Origin: an uncultured Flavobacteriales bacterium
GTDB lineage: Bacteria; Bacteroidota; Bacteroidia; Flavobacteriales_D; Crocinitomicaceae
Length of the DNA: 63,701 nucleotides
Assembly (NCBI GenBank): GCA_903935095.1
Contig: CAIZQH010000006.1
Location: 1 to 63,701 of the forward strand
Direction of reading: 5' to 3'
Part shown: positions 54,329 to 63,701 of the stretch, piece after piece
How positions within the stretch are numbered: the stretch's first letter is position 1
Layout of the letters: every line of letters begins with the position of its first letter
Made by a program: the position numbers and the translations under genes
The notes under the pieces: generated by a model
The model's database searches: none
What the model was told of the DNA's origin: nothing
The model's input: the letters and a program-made list of their open reading frames with translations, nothing else

Positions 54329-56278
54329 CTATTCTTTATTCAATTTTTTCGCTTGCTCAATGGAGATGCGTTTTCCGTTATCAAAGGCAATTACGAAAGC
54401 TTGTGCATAGCCATTTTGGCGCATTTTATCTTGATAAGTAACAGCTTCTTTTAACGTTTTAAATGCGCCGCCTAAGCAATACTTAAAAGTATTCTCTTGC
54501 TGGTATTCGTAAACATCTTGTGTTTTATACTTCACGGTAGCATTTGGAATTTGAACTGAAGATGATTCCACTTGAACTCTAAAAATCAATCCCTCGTTTT
54601 CCTCGGCAACTGGTTTAATTCTAAAATCAGCTTGATCGTCTGACTTAAATGTAAAATTTCTGTTTCCATCTGAAGGAAGAGCAACACCAACTTTCGGCTC
54701 CACATTTTTACCTCCGGTTGAGATATTCAAGCTTTTAATGGTAAATTCTGTGCGTCGATTCAACTGATTTTCTTCCTCTGAACATTTAGAGCGAATTCTA
54801 CCTTCACATGGACAATTGACCTTCATCATTGTTTCACCATATCCTTTATATGAAATTCGATCAGGACTAGAGATTCGCGCCTTGATATAATTAGCTGCTG
54901 ATAATGCACGACGATTCGATAAATCTAAGTTATAGATTTTCGGTCCACGGCAATCGGTATGTGAACCTAATTCAATCTCGATTTTCGCATGTTTATTCAT
55001 AAACGTTACGACTTTATCTAATTCAATAATCGCATCCTGTCTTAAATCCGCTTTATCAAAATCATAATAGATTGACTTTAACCCTAAAAGTTCATTGATG
55101 ATCATATCGATGGACAACGGATCTAGATTTAAATCAACTAAATCAGCAACACTTATTTTGTTTGTGTCTTGAGCTGTAATGGTAAATTCCACTTCTTTAG
55201 AAACATATCCATCCTTTTCCATGGAGATTTTCAATTTCTTCACCGTATTTAATGGAATACTATCCATTTTCTGAAGGAAATACCCTAATTCATCTGTTGA
55301 ACCTTGAAACAGAATAATCCCTGTAGAATCATCTACAACTTTCACTGCTACGTAGTCAATCGGCACCCCTGTATTTTTGTCTTTTACAACGTATGCCAAT
55401 TGAACATCAACAAACAGATCTATTAATTTAAATTCGTAGATGTCGTCAGTAATTCCATTATTTGCACGATTCGAAGTGATGTACCCCGACTTTTTATCGT
55501 TAAACATGATTGCTAAATCATCGTATTTTGAATTGAATTTTTCGCCAAGACTTTTTACTTGAAAGTTCTCCATGACAAATAAATCATATCCTCCAATAGT
55601 CGTAAATGCGTTTGATGTAAAGTACAATTTATTGTCAAACATGTAAGGAAAACAATCGTGACCTTTTGAATTCACATATCGAACCAATTCCTTATCTCCG
55701 AATTTTTTACCGTCAAAATTAGCACGATAAATATCCATTCCGCCTAACCCACCTGGCATGTCAGAAGCAAAGTACAATACTTTGTTCTTTTCATCATAGA
55801 AAGGATGAGTAACGTTATAGTTATCGTTGTTAAACGGAACTGGAGTTGGTTTCGCCCACTCTCCCTTTTCGTTTTTCGTGGAATAATGGATGGTTAATTT
55901 TTCATATTCATTAGAACCAAAATTATTCGTAAAAAACAACAAGTTACCTGCTGAATTCGAACTAATAGGTCCATCGAAATAACATGAATTCAAATTCAGC
56001 AATCCTTTTGTTTCAGCACTTAGTAGTTTCGCGTCTTTTGTTTTACATCCATCCACTTCATATAAATCTGAATATGGTTTTTTCGTGTATGGGTCCATCA
56101 TGATATCCTCACAAGGATCTTTCGAAGCAGACAATACATACAACTTATCCCCTATTTTTCTTGTTCCAAAATCATCAAATGATGTATTGAAACAAGCTGG
56201 TGTTAATTGTACATCTTGCTGTGCTAAGATCGAGCCTGTAGCAAGTAAAACAAGAAAAGTGGTTAAAACAAAGCGCAT
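54329..56278 (-). CDS. OmpA-family protein with PD40 propeller (T9SS-associated)
   Basis: 649 residues: signal peptide to 'GSILAQ' (about residue 19), then a PD40-type propeller at ~60-290 ('VLYFASDMPGGLGGMDIYRA', 'KLYFTSNAFTTIGGYDLFV'). A carboxypeptidase-regulatory-like domain follows at ~290-375. The OmpA peptidoglycan-binding domain is at ~385-510, with 'IYYDFDKADLRQDA', 'ELGSHTDCRG' and 'SNRRALSAANYI'. The last ~95 residues look SPOR-like ('FRVQVESSSV'). Similar to PorE/PG1058-type proteins that tether T9SS partners to the cell wall. Downstream of a PorP/SprF gene by 18 bp. Confidence 0.88.
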   Translation of the reverse strand: MRFVLTTFLVLLATGSILAQQDVQLTPACFNTSFDDFGTRKIGDKLYVLSASKDPCEDIMMDPYTKKPYSDLYEVDGCKTKDAKLLSAETKGLLNLNSCYFDGPISSNSAGNLLFFTNNFGSNEYEKLTIHYSTKNEKGEWAKPTPVPFNNDNYNVTHPFYDEKNKVLYFASDMPGGLGGMDIYRANFDGKKFGDKELVRYVNSKGHDCFPYMFDNKLYFTSNAFTTIGGYDLFVMENFQVKSLGEKFNSKYDDLAIMFNDKKSGYITSNRANNGITDDIYEFKLIDLFVDVQLAYVVKDKNTGVPIDYVAVKVVDDSTGIILFQGSTDELGYFLQKMDSIPLNTVKKLKISMEKDGYVSKEVEFTITAQDTNKISVADLVDLNLDPLSIDMIINELLGLKSIYYDFDKADLRQDAIIELDKVVTFMNKHAKIEIELGSHTDCRGPKIYNLDLSNRRALSAANYIKARISSPDRISYKGYGETMMKVNCPCEGRIRSKCSEEENQLNRRTEFTIKSLNISTGGKNVEPKVGVALPSDGNRNFTFKSDDQADFRIKPVAEENEGLIFRVQVESSSVQIPNATVKYKTQDVYEYQQENTFKYCLGGAFKTLKEAVTYQDKMRQNGYAQAFVIAFDNGKRISIEQAKKLNKE

Positions 56279-56296
56279 CAGCTAGTATCTAATTAA

Positions 56297-57217
56297 TCAG
56301 TTGAAGAAACGTGGTCCTTGACAACGACTTGTGTTATTATTGAATTTCCAGCGTAAAGCGATTTCATGAGACTGAACGCTCACTTTATTCACGTTTGACA
56401 TTGGGAAAGTATAAGAGTAACCTAAATAGAAGCGGTTATTGATATCATAACCCACTATTCCACCAATGGCACTATTCAATTGATAACTTACACCAAAGTC
56501 TAACCCTATTTTATGCGTCATAATTGCATTTAAATCTACTGTCCAAGGTAGACCTTCCATATATCTTGCTACTACATTTGGACGTAATTGCCAAGTAGCA
56601 TTTAATGGAATTGTTCCTCCCATATAACCTAAATAGCCGCCGCGATTATCAACATATAACAACATGTTTCTATCCAAAAAGTCCATTTTACCAACACGTG
56701 GTTGAGCCGCTCCAACAAAGAAATTCTTGTGGTACAATAAGACTCCCCACCCAGCATTGAATGTTAGTCCAGTTGTCAAATTAGACATCATATCCGGATC
56801 AAACGGTTGAGTAATATCCAAATCCACTAAATTCACCGTCGTATTTCCTGCAATTGCGCGAAGTCCAAGTGACAATCTCCATGTATTCGACAATTTCAAG
56901 TGGTACGCTCCATTAATTGCAAATTGCGTTGTTTTCACAGGACCTAATTCGTCTTGCAACAATGTTCCTCCAATACCAAAGTTTTTCAAAATATTGAAAT
57001 TCCCTGAAAGCGTCATTGTTTTAGGTGCACCCTTAAATCCACCCCACTGCGCATTTGCTAGGGTGGATATATCATTGTAAGAGTTTGCACCTGCTTGAGC
57101 AGGATTCAGCATCAGCGCATTGAACTGATTTTGTCTGTAGTTTGGATCTTGTCCTAGCGCTTGAAAAGAAGCTATTACAATTCCTAATGCGACGATTATG
57201 CTATTTGTCTTTTTCAT
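56297..57217 (-). CDS. PorP/SprF-family outer-membrane protein
   Basis: 306 residues with a signal peptide and the family start 'DPNYRQNQFNALMLNPAQAGA'. 'GIGGTLLQDELGPVKTTQFAINGAYHLKLS' is characteristic, and the barrel closes near 'NRFYLGYSYTFPMSN'. It lies 21 bp after the giant type B adhesin gene, so that adhesin is its likely client for T9SS export. The OmpA/PD40 gene follows 18 bp downstream. Confidence 0.92.
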   Translation of the reverse strand: MKKTNSIIVALGIVIASFQALGQDPNYRQNQFNALMLNPAQAGANSYNDISTLANAQWGGFKGAPKTMTLSGNFNILKNFGIGGTLLQDELGPVKTTQFAINGAYHLKLSNTWRLSLGLRAIAGNTTVNLVDLDITQPFDPDMMSNLTTGLTFNAGWGVLLYHKNFFVGAAQPRVGKMDFLDRNMLLYVDNRGGYLGYMGGTIPLNATWQLRPNVVARYMEGLPWTVDLNAIMTHKIGLDFGVSYQLNSAIGGIVGYDINNRFYLGYSYTFPMSNVNKVSVQSHEIALRWKFNNNTSRCQGPRFFN

Positions 57218-57238
57218 ATCAATTGTTATCTATGAAGT

Positions 57239-60200
57239 TTATTTTTGAACGCGGTTGATGTAAACATATCCATTTACTACTACTCCATTATCGAAAGTGA
57301 AGATGTAATAGTAAGTACCATCTGGAACTGGTGTTGATGAATTCAATAAAGTACCATTCCAATCGTTGTTGTACTCGCTGCTTTCATATACAAGTGTTCC
57401 GTAGCGGCTATAAATAGATACCGAACGAGTTTTATATCCTTCAATTCCTGGGATCACGAAGTTATCGTTGAAGCCATTACCGTTAGGAGTAAACGCTTCT
57501 GGAATAACCGGGCCACAAAGATCTGTATCTAAGAAGTCGTAAACACCATCGTTGTCACAATCTTGACCAGCTTCACCAAGCCCACCGAAGTCCCATTCAA
57601 AGTCATCACTGATTCCATCACCATCACTATCAGAATCTAAGTAGTTAGGTATTCCATCTCCGTCTTGGTCACCAGCGCCTTCAATAAAGGTTGGAATTCC
57701 ATCTCCATCGTCATCTGAGTCAAGGCTATTTTGAATTCCATCTCCGTCAGTATCTCCTACTACTTCATTCACATCTGCAATACCGTCACCGTCATCATCT
57801 GAGTCACATGCATTCAACGAACCATCGTTGTCTGTATCTGTTCCAGAAGTTACAACCGTTACAAGAATTGTTGTTGTAGCTACATTTCCGTTGTTATCTG
57901 TTACTGTTACCGTGATTGAGTTATCACCGATATCAGCACATCCGAACGTGTATTGACTTAAGGTCATGGATGCGATTCCACAGTTATCCGTAGTTCCATT
58001 ATCTACATCATTGAATGTAATAGTTGTTGAACCGTTATCATTTACGGTTACTGTGATATCGTTCACATTGATCACTGGAAGGATGTTATCAACCACATTC
58101 ACTAATTGTGTTGCTGTTGATGTATTTCCTGATCCATCGACTACTGTCCAAGTTACCGTTGTTAATCCTAATGGGTAGATCGCTGGTGCATTATTGGATA
58201 CCGTTGCCACTGAACAGTTGTCCGTAGCTACTGGCGTTCCTAAATTCACTCCAATTGCGTCACATCCGAAGTTAGGAGCCGTTGTAATGTTCGCCGCAGG
58301 AACAATTACAGGGTTTGTATTATCACCGATGAATACGTTGATTGGTAATGAAGTAGCAGAACATCCACTAGCATTCGTCACTGTTACTGCGTAGTCACCA
58401 GATTGGTTAACTGTAATGAACGGTGTTGATGGTCCATTTGACCATTGGTAGTTAGCTCCATTTGAAGCGAACAAGATTACTGTTCCTCCAGGACACATTG
58501 TCGTTGCACCACTTGCAGTAATGATTGGAACAACTGGGTTGTTCAATACATTCACTACAGCTGTTGCTGAATTCGAACATGCACCATTTGTTACTGTGTA
58601 AGTAATCGTTGTTGTACCTGCGTTAAGACCAGTTACGATTCCTGAGTTAGAAACTGTTGCAATGAAGTTGTTTGTACTTGTCCAAGTTCCGTTGATTGTA
58701 GAACTTGTCAAGTTGATTGTACCACCTTCACACACATTGTTTGCTCCAGTAATTGCTGCTACTGCAGGAATTGTACTTGTTGTGATAACTGTTGTTGCTG
58801 AAGTTGTTTCACAACCTGCTGCACTTGTACCAACTACAAAGTAGCTACCTGCTGTACTTACCGTGATACTTGAAGTGAAATCTCCCGTATTCCAAAGGTA
58901 AGAAGCAGCACCCGTTGCTGTTAATGTTACACTTCCACCTTGACAGAACAATGTAGGTCCGTTAGCAGTAACTGTTACCGCTGGATTTGCATTCACTGTC
59001 ACTGTTTGGGTAGCTGTTGATGAACAACCTGAAGCATTTGTTACCGTCACAGTATAAGTTCCAGCGTTGCTTACTGTAATGTTTTGAGTTGTAGCAGTTG
59101 TTACACCGTTACTCCATAAGTAAGTCAATCCTGCGCCTGTTGTTGCTGATAAGGTCACATTTGAACCTAAACAGATAGCTGTAGGACCATTTGCAGTAAT
59201 CGTGGCAGTTGTTACAGGAAGAACTGTTACAATCGTGTTTGCAGCAGCAACTGTACAACCGTTTGCGTTCGTTACATCTACGTGAATATTTTCACTTGTA
59301 GATACAAGGATTGATTGCGTTGTTTCACCAGTTGACCATAAGTAGCTTGATCCGCCAGTTGCAGTCAACAATACATTGTTTCCTTGACAGAATGTTGTTG
59401 GACCATTCGCTGTTACAACTGCATTTGGAAGGGCATTAACTGTTACCGTGATTGCGTTGGTATTTGCGGAACATCCTGCTGCATTTGTAATAGTAGCAAA
59501 ATAAGTACCAGAAGTATCTACTGTTACACTTTGAGTAATTTGTCCGTTATTCCATAAGTAGCTAGAACCAGTTGTAGCAACTAAGGTCACAGAACTACCG
59601 GCACAGAATGTTGTCACGCCGTTAGCTGAGATAGCAGCTGAAGGCAATGCGTTCACTGTTGCTACTGTTGTTACACTCGAAGTACAACCGTCAGCATTTG
59701 TCACGGTGTAAGTAACGGTTGTTGTACCTTCTGTTATCGAAGTAACTAATCCAGCTGCATCAACGGTTGCCACGTTGTTGTTAGATGAAGACCAAGCGCC
59801 ACCTGTTGTTGCATTCGCTAACTGCGTAGTTGCACCAACACATACATTCGTTGATCCGGTAATTGCAGTTACTACTGGAAGTGGATTCACGATTACTTGT
59901 GTCGAAACTGAGGTTGCGGTACAACCTGAAGCGTTCGTTACATTCACGTAGTATGAACCAGAAGCTGAAACCGTGATGCTTTGTGTCAAGTCACCAGTAC
60001 TCCAAGAATATGTTGCTCCTGGACTTGCTGTCAATGTCACGCTTCCACCAGCACAGAACGTTGTTGTGCTTGAAGCAGAGATGGTTGCTGTAGTTCCAGC
60101 GTTTACTGTCATTGCTGCAGTTACTGCGTTCGTACATCCGTTTGCATTGGTTACAGTATAAGTCAACACTGCGTTACCAGCTGCAATACCTGTCACAACA

Positions 60201-63200
60201 CCAGTTGAACTGATTGTTGCCGCCGCATTGTTGCTTGATGTCCAAGTACCACCCGTTGTTGTTGTTGCAAGAACGACTGTTGATCCTTCACATACTGCGT
60301 TAGGGCCTGTAATCGCTGCAACAGTTGGTAATGGATACACCACTAAGTTTGTATTTGCTGATGTCGCTGAACATCCGTTTGCATTTGTAACAGTAACTGA
60401 GTAAGGACCATCAACACTTGCGATAATCGTTTGTGTTGTTTCACCTGAACTCCATGCGTAAGCTGTTCCTGCACTTGCTGTCAAGGTTACCGTTGAACCT
60501 TCACAGAATGTAGTTGCTCCACTTGCAGTAATTGTCGGTGTAGGCAATGCATTAACTGTTACAGAGGTAACTGCTGATGTTGCGCTACATCCGGCAGCAT
60601 TCGTTACAATTACACTATAATTACCAGCTGTCGTAACAGTGATACTTTGAGTAATTGCCCCATTGCTCCATGCGTAAGAAGCTCCCGCTGATGCTACTAA
60701 TGTCACACTTCCTCCTGCGCAGAATGTTGTTGCACTGTTTGCAGTTACTGTTGCTACAGGTAAAGCGTTCACTGTTACCGTGATTGGCGCAGATACTGCA
60801 GAACAACCATTCGAATTGGTTACTGTTACTACATAGTTTCCAGAAGCACTCGCCACAATAGACGCTGTCGTTGCTCCTGTATTCCATAAGTAAGACGTTC
60901 CTATACTTGCTGTTAAGCTTACATTTCCACCTTGGCAGAATGTAGTAGGGCCGTTTGACGTAATTGCTGCCGTTGGAAGTGCGTTCACTGTGAAGTTTGT
61001 GTTCACCGTACTCGTACATCCATTCGTATTCGTATACGTGTAAGTCAATGTAACCGATCCAGCACCGATACCAGTCACAAGTCCCGTCGATGGATTAACT
61101 GTAGCGATTAAGTTATTTGCGCTTGACCAAGATCCACCAGTTTGGGCATTTGCCAATGTTGTTGTTGAACCTTGACATACTGAAGCGGAACCTGTATTAG
61201 CTGCCAAGATTGGCAATGGACTTACAGTTACTGTCGTAGCAGCTGATGTTGCCGTACAGATATTGTTCGCAGTTATTGTAACCGTGTAATTACCAGAAGT
61301 TGAAGAAACATATGTATTAGCTGTTGCTCCTATGATCGCTAAACCATTCAAGTTCCATTGGTAGCCGTATGTTGACCCTGCTGGCGCATTCGCTGCTAAC
61401 AAGGTTACACTTCCACCTTGACAGAATGTGGTGTTGCCGATTACCGCGATTGTTGCCGTTGGTAATGGATTCACTGTTACTGTTGTTGAAGCAGTATTTG
61501 TACATCCATTGGCATTTGTCATACTAAACGTAATTGTTGCCGTTCCAGCGGTTACACCTGTTACCACACCTGTTGCACTTACTACAGCTACAGCTGAATT
61601 CGAAGTTGACCAAGTTGGATTCAAGCTAGTTGTTAACAAGGTAGTAGATGACCCTGCACATACCGAAGTTATTCCTGTAATCGCATTTGCTATTGGCAAT
61701 GGATTCACTGTAACAACTGTTGCTGAAGATGTAGCTGAACATCCGTTCGGGTCTGTTACCGTTACTGTGTAAGAACCAGCGGTTGATACTACTAACGATT
61801 GGTTATTTGTATTATTACTCCATTGGTAAGAATAACCAGGTCCAGCGTTTGCATTCAATGTTACGTTACCCCCTTGACAGAACGTCGTTGCTGCACTCGC
61901 AGTAATAGTTGCGATAGGAGTAGCAAAGGTTGTTACAGCCACTGGTAATGAAGTCGCTGAACATCCACTTGCATTTGTTAATGTTACCGTATATGTTCCA
62001 GAAGTTGTTACATTAATCGATTGTGTTGTCGCATTGTTGCTCCATAAATAAGAAGCTCCTGAACCAGCTGTTAATGTTACGCTTCCTCCTTGACAGAATG
62101 AAGTTGGACCGTTCGCTACGATTGTTGCTACTGGTAATGGATTCACTGTTACTGATGTAGCTGAAGAAGTAGCTGAACATCCACTTGCATTCGTTACAGT
62201 TACGTAGTAAGAACCACCAGCTGTTACAGTTATGCTTTGTGTTTGTGATCCATTAGACCATAAGTAAGACGCCCCTACGTTAGCCGTTAATGTTACACTA
62301 CCTCCTTGACAGAATGTTGTTGCGCCACCTGTTGTGATCGATGCTGTAGTTCCAGCATTTACATTCACACTAGCTGTTGCACTTGAAGTACAACCGTTAG
62401 TATTTGTCACTGTGTAAGTAATTGTAACGTTACCTGCAACTAATCCAGAAACAACACCTGTAGAACTAACTGTTGCTACTGCTGTGTTGCTTGATGACCA
62501 AGTACCACCTGTTGTTGCTGTCGCTAATTGTGTTGTCAATCCTGAACATACATTCGTTTCACCAGTGATCGACGCTACTGTTGGTAATGAATTCACTGTT
62601 ACTGTTGTTGTAGCTGATGTTGCTGAACATCCACTTGCATTCGAAACCGTTACGTAGTAAGAACCACTTGTTGTTACGGTAATACTTTGTGTTGGTGCAC
62701 CATTAGACCATAAGTATGTTGACCCAGAATTCGCAGTTAAGACCACATTTCCACCTTGACAGAACGTAGTAACTCCAGCTGCGGTAATAGAAGCAGTTGT
62801 TCCTGCATTCACGTTTACTATTGCTGTTGCTGCATTTGTACAGCCGTTTGAGTTTATTATAGTATATGAGATCGTTACGTTACCTTCCGTTATACCTGTA
62901 ACTACTCCTGTAGCAGAAACTGAAGCGACCGCCGCATTACTTGATGACCAAGTTCCACCTGTAGTAGCCGATGCTAATTGCGTTGTCAATCCTAAACAAA
63001 CATTCGTTGCGCCATTGATTGCCGCTACAATTGGCAATGGACTTACTGTTACTGTTGTTGCTGCAGAGGTTGCTGAACATCCACTTGCATTTGTAACCGT
63101 TACATAGTAAGAGCCATCTACTGTAGCCGTAATGTTTTGTGTTTGTGCACCATTAGACCATAAGTATGTTGACCCAGTATTCGCAGTTAATACTACACTT

Positions 63201-63701
63201 CCTCCTTGGCAGAATGTAGTTGCTCCTCCCGCAGTAATTGATGCGGTTGTTCCTCCATTCACATTTACTATTGCTGATGTAGCACTTGTGCATCCATTTA
63301 CATTCGTTACTGTGTATATAATGGTTGTTGCTCCAGCTGTTAAACCTGTTACTAATCCTGAAGCAGAAACTGATGCCACTGCCGCATTACTAGATGTCCA
63401 CGTACCACCTGTAGTCGATGATGCCAATTGCGTTGTCAAACCTGAACAAACATTTGTTGCTCCAGTAATTGATGCAACTGTTGGCAATGCATTCACTGTT
63501 ACTGTCGCTGTCGCTGTACTTGTACAGTTGTTTGAGTTTGTATATGTATACGTGATCGTCGCTGTTCCTGCGCTTACTCCCGTTACTGATCCTGTAGATG
63601 AGTTAACAATCGCTGTCGCTGTGTTGGAACTTGACCATGTTCCTCCTGATTGACCATTCGTTAAGGTCGTGCTTGATCCGATACACACTGATGGCGTTCC
63701 G
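57239..63701 (-). CDS. Giant Ig-repeat adhesin with type B T9SS domain, N-terminus beyond window
   Basis: Open from the window edge to the stop at 57239 (2153 codons and counting); no start is visible. It has 24 repeat units of two kinds (positions in the repeat entry), then two HYR-like domains (about 57850-58310), an aspartate-rich TSP3-like calcium-binding region ('DSDDDGDGI' repeated, about 57530-57840), and a C-terminal gliding-motility type domain ('PEAFTPNGNGFNDNFVIPG', 'SIYSRYGTLVYES', 'GTYYYIFTFDNG'). It is a cell-surface adhesin by inference. Genes for PorP/SprF and OmpA/PD40 follow at 21 and 18 bp, a complete export-and-anchor set. Confidence 0.9.
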   Translation of the reverse strand, partial: GTPSVCIGSSTTLTNGQSGGTWSSSNTATAIVNSSTGSVTGVSAGTATITYTYTNSNNCTSTATATVTVNALPTVASITGATNVCSGLTTQLASSTTGGTWTSSNAAVASVSASGLVTGLTAGATTIIYTVTNVNGCTSATSAIVNVNGGTTASITAGGATTFCQGGSVVLTANTGSTYLWSNGAQTQNITATVDGSYYVTVTNASGCSATSAATTVTVSPLPIVAAINGATNVCLGLTTQLASATTGGTWSSSNAAVASVSATGVVTGITEGNVTISYTIINSNGCTNAATAIVNVNAGTTASITAAGVTTFCQGGNVVLTANSGSTYLWSNGAPTQSITVTTSGSYYVTVSNASGCSATSATTTVTVNSLPTVASITGETNVCSGLTTQLATATTGGTWSSSNTAVATVSSTGVVSGLVAGNVTITYTVTNTNGCTSSATASVNVNAGTTASITTGGATTFCQGGSVTLTANVGASYLWSNGSQTQSITVTAGGSYYVTVTNASGCSATSSATSVTVNPLPVATIVANGPTSFCQGGSVTLTAGSGASYLWSNNATTQSINVTTSGTYTVTLTNASGCSATSLPVAVTTFATPIATITASAATTFCQGGNVTLNANAGPGYSYQWSNNTNNQSLVVSTAGSYTVTVTDPNGCSATSSATVVTVNPLPIANAITGITSVCAGSSTTLLTTSLNPTWSTSNSAVAVVSATGVVTGVTAGTATITFSMTNANGCTNTASTTVTVNPLPTATIAVIGNTTFCQGGSVTLLAANAPAGSTYGYQWNLNGLAIIGATANTYVSSTSGNYTVTITANNICTATSAATTVTVSPLPILAANTGSASVCQGSTTTLANAQTGGSWSSANNLIATVNPSTGLVTGIGAGSVTLTYTYTNTNGCTSTVNTNFTVNALPTAAITSNGPTTFCQGGNVSLTASIGTSYLWNTGATTASIVASASGNYVVTVTNSNGCSAVSAPITVTVNALPVATVTANSATTFCAGGSVTLVASAGASYAWSNGAITQSITVTTAGNYSVIVTNAAGCSATSAVTSVTVNALPTPTITASGATTFCEGSTVTLTASAGTAYAWSSGETTQTIIASVDGPYSVTVTNANGCSATSANTNLVVYPLPTVAAITGPNAVCEGSTVVLATTTTGGTWTSSNNAAATISSTGVVTGIAAGNAVLTYTVTNANGCTNAVTAAMTVNAGTTATISASSTTTFCAGGSVTLTASPGATYSWSTGDLTQSITVSASGSYYVNVTNASGCTATSVSTQVIVNPLPVVTAITGSTNVCVGATTQLANATTGGAWSSSNNNVATVDAAGLVTSITEGTTTVTYTVTNADGCTSSVTTVATVNALPSAAISANGVTTFCAGSSVTLVATTGSSYLWNNGQITQSVTVDTSGTYFATITNAAGCSANTNAITVTVNALPNAVVTANGPTTFCQGNNVLLTATGGSSYLWSTGETTQSILVSTSENIHVDVTNANGCTVAAANTIVTVLPVTTATITANGPTAICLGSNVTLSATTGAGLTYLWSNGVTTATTQNITVSNAGTYTVTVTNASGCSSTATQTVTVNANPAVTVTANGPTLFCQGGSVTLTATGAASYLWNTGDFTSSITVSTAGSYFVVGTSAAGCETTSATTVITTSTIPAVAAITGANNVCEGGTINLTSSTINGTWTSTNNFIATVSNSGIVTGLNAGTTTITYTVTNGACSNSATAVVNVLNNPVVPIITASGATTMCPGGTVILFASNGANYQWSNGPSTPFITVNQSGDYAVTVTNASGCSATSLPINVFIGDNTNPVIVPAANITTAPNFGCDAIGVNLGTPVATDNCSVATVSNNAPAIYPLGLTTVTWTVVDGSGNTSTATQLVNVVDNILPVINVNDITVTVNDNGSTTITFNDVDNGTTDNCGIASMTLSQYTFGCADIGDNSITVTVTDNNGNVATTTILVTVVTSGTDTDNDGSLNACDSDDDGDGIADVNEVVGDTDGDGIQNSLDSDDDGDGIPTFIEGAGDQDGDGIPNYLDSDSDGDGISDDFEWDFGGLGEAGQDCDNDGVYDFLDTDLCGPVIPEAFTPNGNGFNDNFVIPGIEGYKTRSVSIYSRYGTLVYESSEYNNDWNGTLLNSSTPVPDGTYYYIFTFDNGVVVNGYVYINRVQK
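58320..63701 (-). repeat. Two-type Ig-like repeat array, partly as 450-bp super-repeat
   Basis: From the window edge towards the C-terminus the units run A A B A B A B B B A B A B B B A B A B B B B A B. Type A is Big_2-like ('GGTWSSSNxAVAxVS'). Type B is 'TTFCQGGSVxLTA' with 'YLWSNG' and 'YYVTVTNASGCSA'. Identical DNA stretches start at 62251, 62701 and 63151, exactly 450 bp apart, so an A+B pair has been copied recently. Unit size is about 75 codons. Confidence 0.8.

Noticed and set aside
63132..63653. Long plus-strand open frames opposite the adhesin repeats
   Set aside because: They mirror the valine/threonine-rich codon pattern of the real gene, have no signal or domain, and similar shadows recur along the array.
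57239..63701. CRISPR-like or microsatellite array suggested by regular DNA repeats
   Set aside because: The repeats are about 225 bp coding modules with continuous reading frame and protein-domain patterns; no short repeats with unique spacers.
1..63701. Horizontal transfer or mobile island
   Set aside because: No integrase, transposase, tRNA-flanking repeats or abrupt change in base composition seen by eye; housekeeping genes alternate with surface genes throughout.

Overview
The window is about 63.7 kb of a Bacteroidota chromosome, most probably a flavobacterium-type member (Flavobacteriales; a Crocinitomicaceae/Fluviicola-like organism is a guess). The evidence is the abundance of type IX secretion (T9SS) cargo with C-terminal sorting domains, PorP/SprF-type outer-membrane proteins, a PorZ homologue, SprB repeats, lipoproteins with short lipoboxes, and promoters of the Bacteroidota form TTTG-N19-TAnnTTTG in place of Shine-Dalgarno-led starts. 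Gene density is very high. Most neighbours overlap or nearly touch, several convergent pairs share their stop codons, and I see no tRNA, rRNA, insertion sequence, phage gene or CRISPR array.

Layout. 1-4305: C-terminally truncated giant surface protein with eleven SprB repeats. 4401-7566: carboxyltransferase subunit of an acyl-CoA carboxylase, a membrane protein and a TPR lipoprotein. 7632-13703: small CxxC membrane protein, quinone oxidoreductase, and a large TPR protein paired with an outer-membrane barrel. 13843-21765: ftsE, asparaginase, TatD, galE, a DUF2141 protein, a stand-alone biotin carrier and ileS. 21933-28483: SprB-repeat surface protein, PorP/SprF partner, GreA-like protein and flavoprotein. 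28480-35048: asnS, then a compact five-gene operon of secreted proteins (GEVED protein, three tandem kelch proteins, DUF4907 lipoprotein). 35113-38182: pth, barrel, lipoprotein and pseudouridine synthase. 38226-42659: SCO1, NadR-like kinase, PnuC, a YENQA-repeat protein and porZ. 43014-50491: glycosyltransferase, RidA/2-aminomuconate deaminase, methyltransferase, PhoH-PIN protein, epimerase, S41 peptidase and YqaA. 50540-54307: T9SS cargo, omega-amidase and methionine-type aminotransferase. 54329-63701: OmpA/PD40 protein, PorP/SprF and an N-terminally truncated giant Ig-repeat adhesin.

How the parts relate. Much of the window serves the cell envelope: secreted repeat proteins with the outer-membrane partners that usually accompany them, and one piece of the T9SS machinery (PorZ). 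The remainder is housekeeping: two aminoacyl-tRNA synthetases, peptidyl-tRNA hydrolase, rRNA modification, NAD-precursor salvage, amide/keto-acid repair and carboxylase parts.

The least-explained items are the GEVED-kelch-kelch-kelch-DUF4907 operon, the protein with six YENQA repeats spaced 13-13-16-13-13, the giant TPR/barrel pair, and the exact 228-bp and 450-bp periodicities in the two truncated giant genes. Both window ends lie inside repeat arrays.
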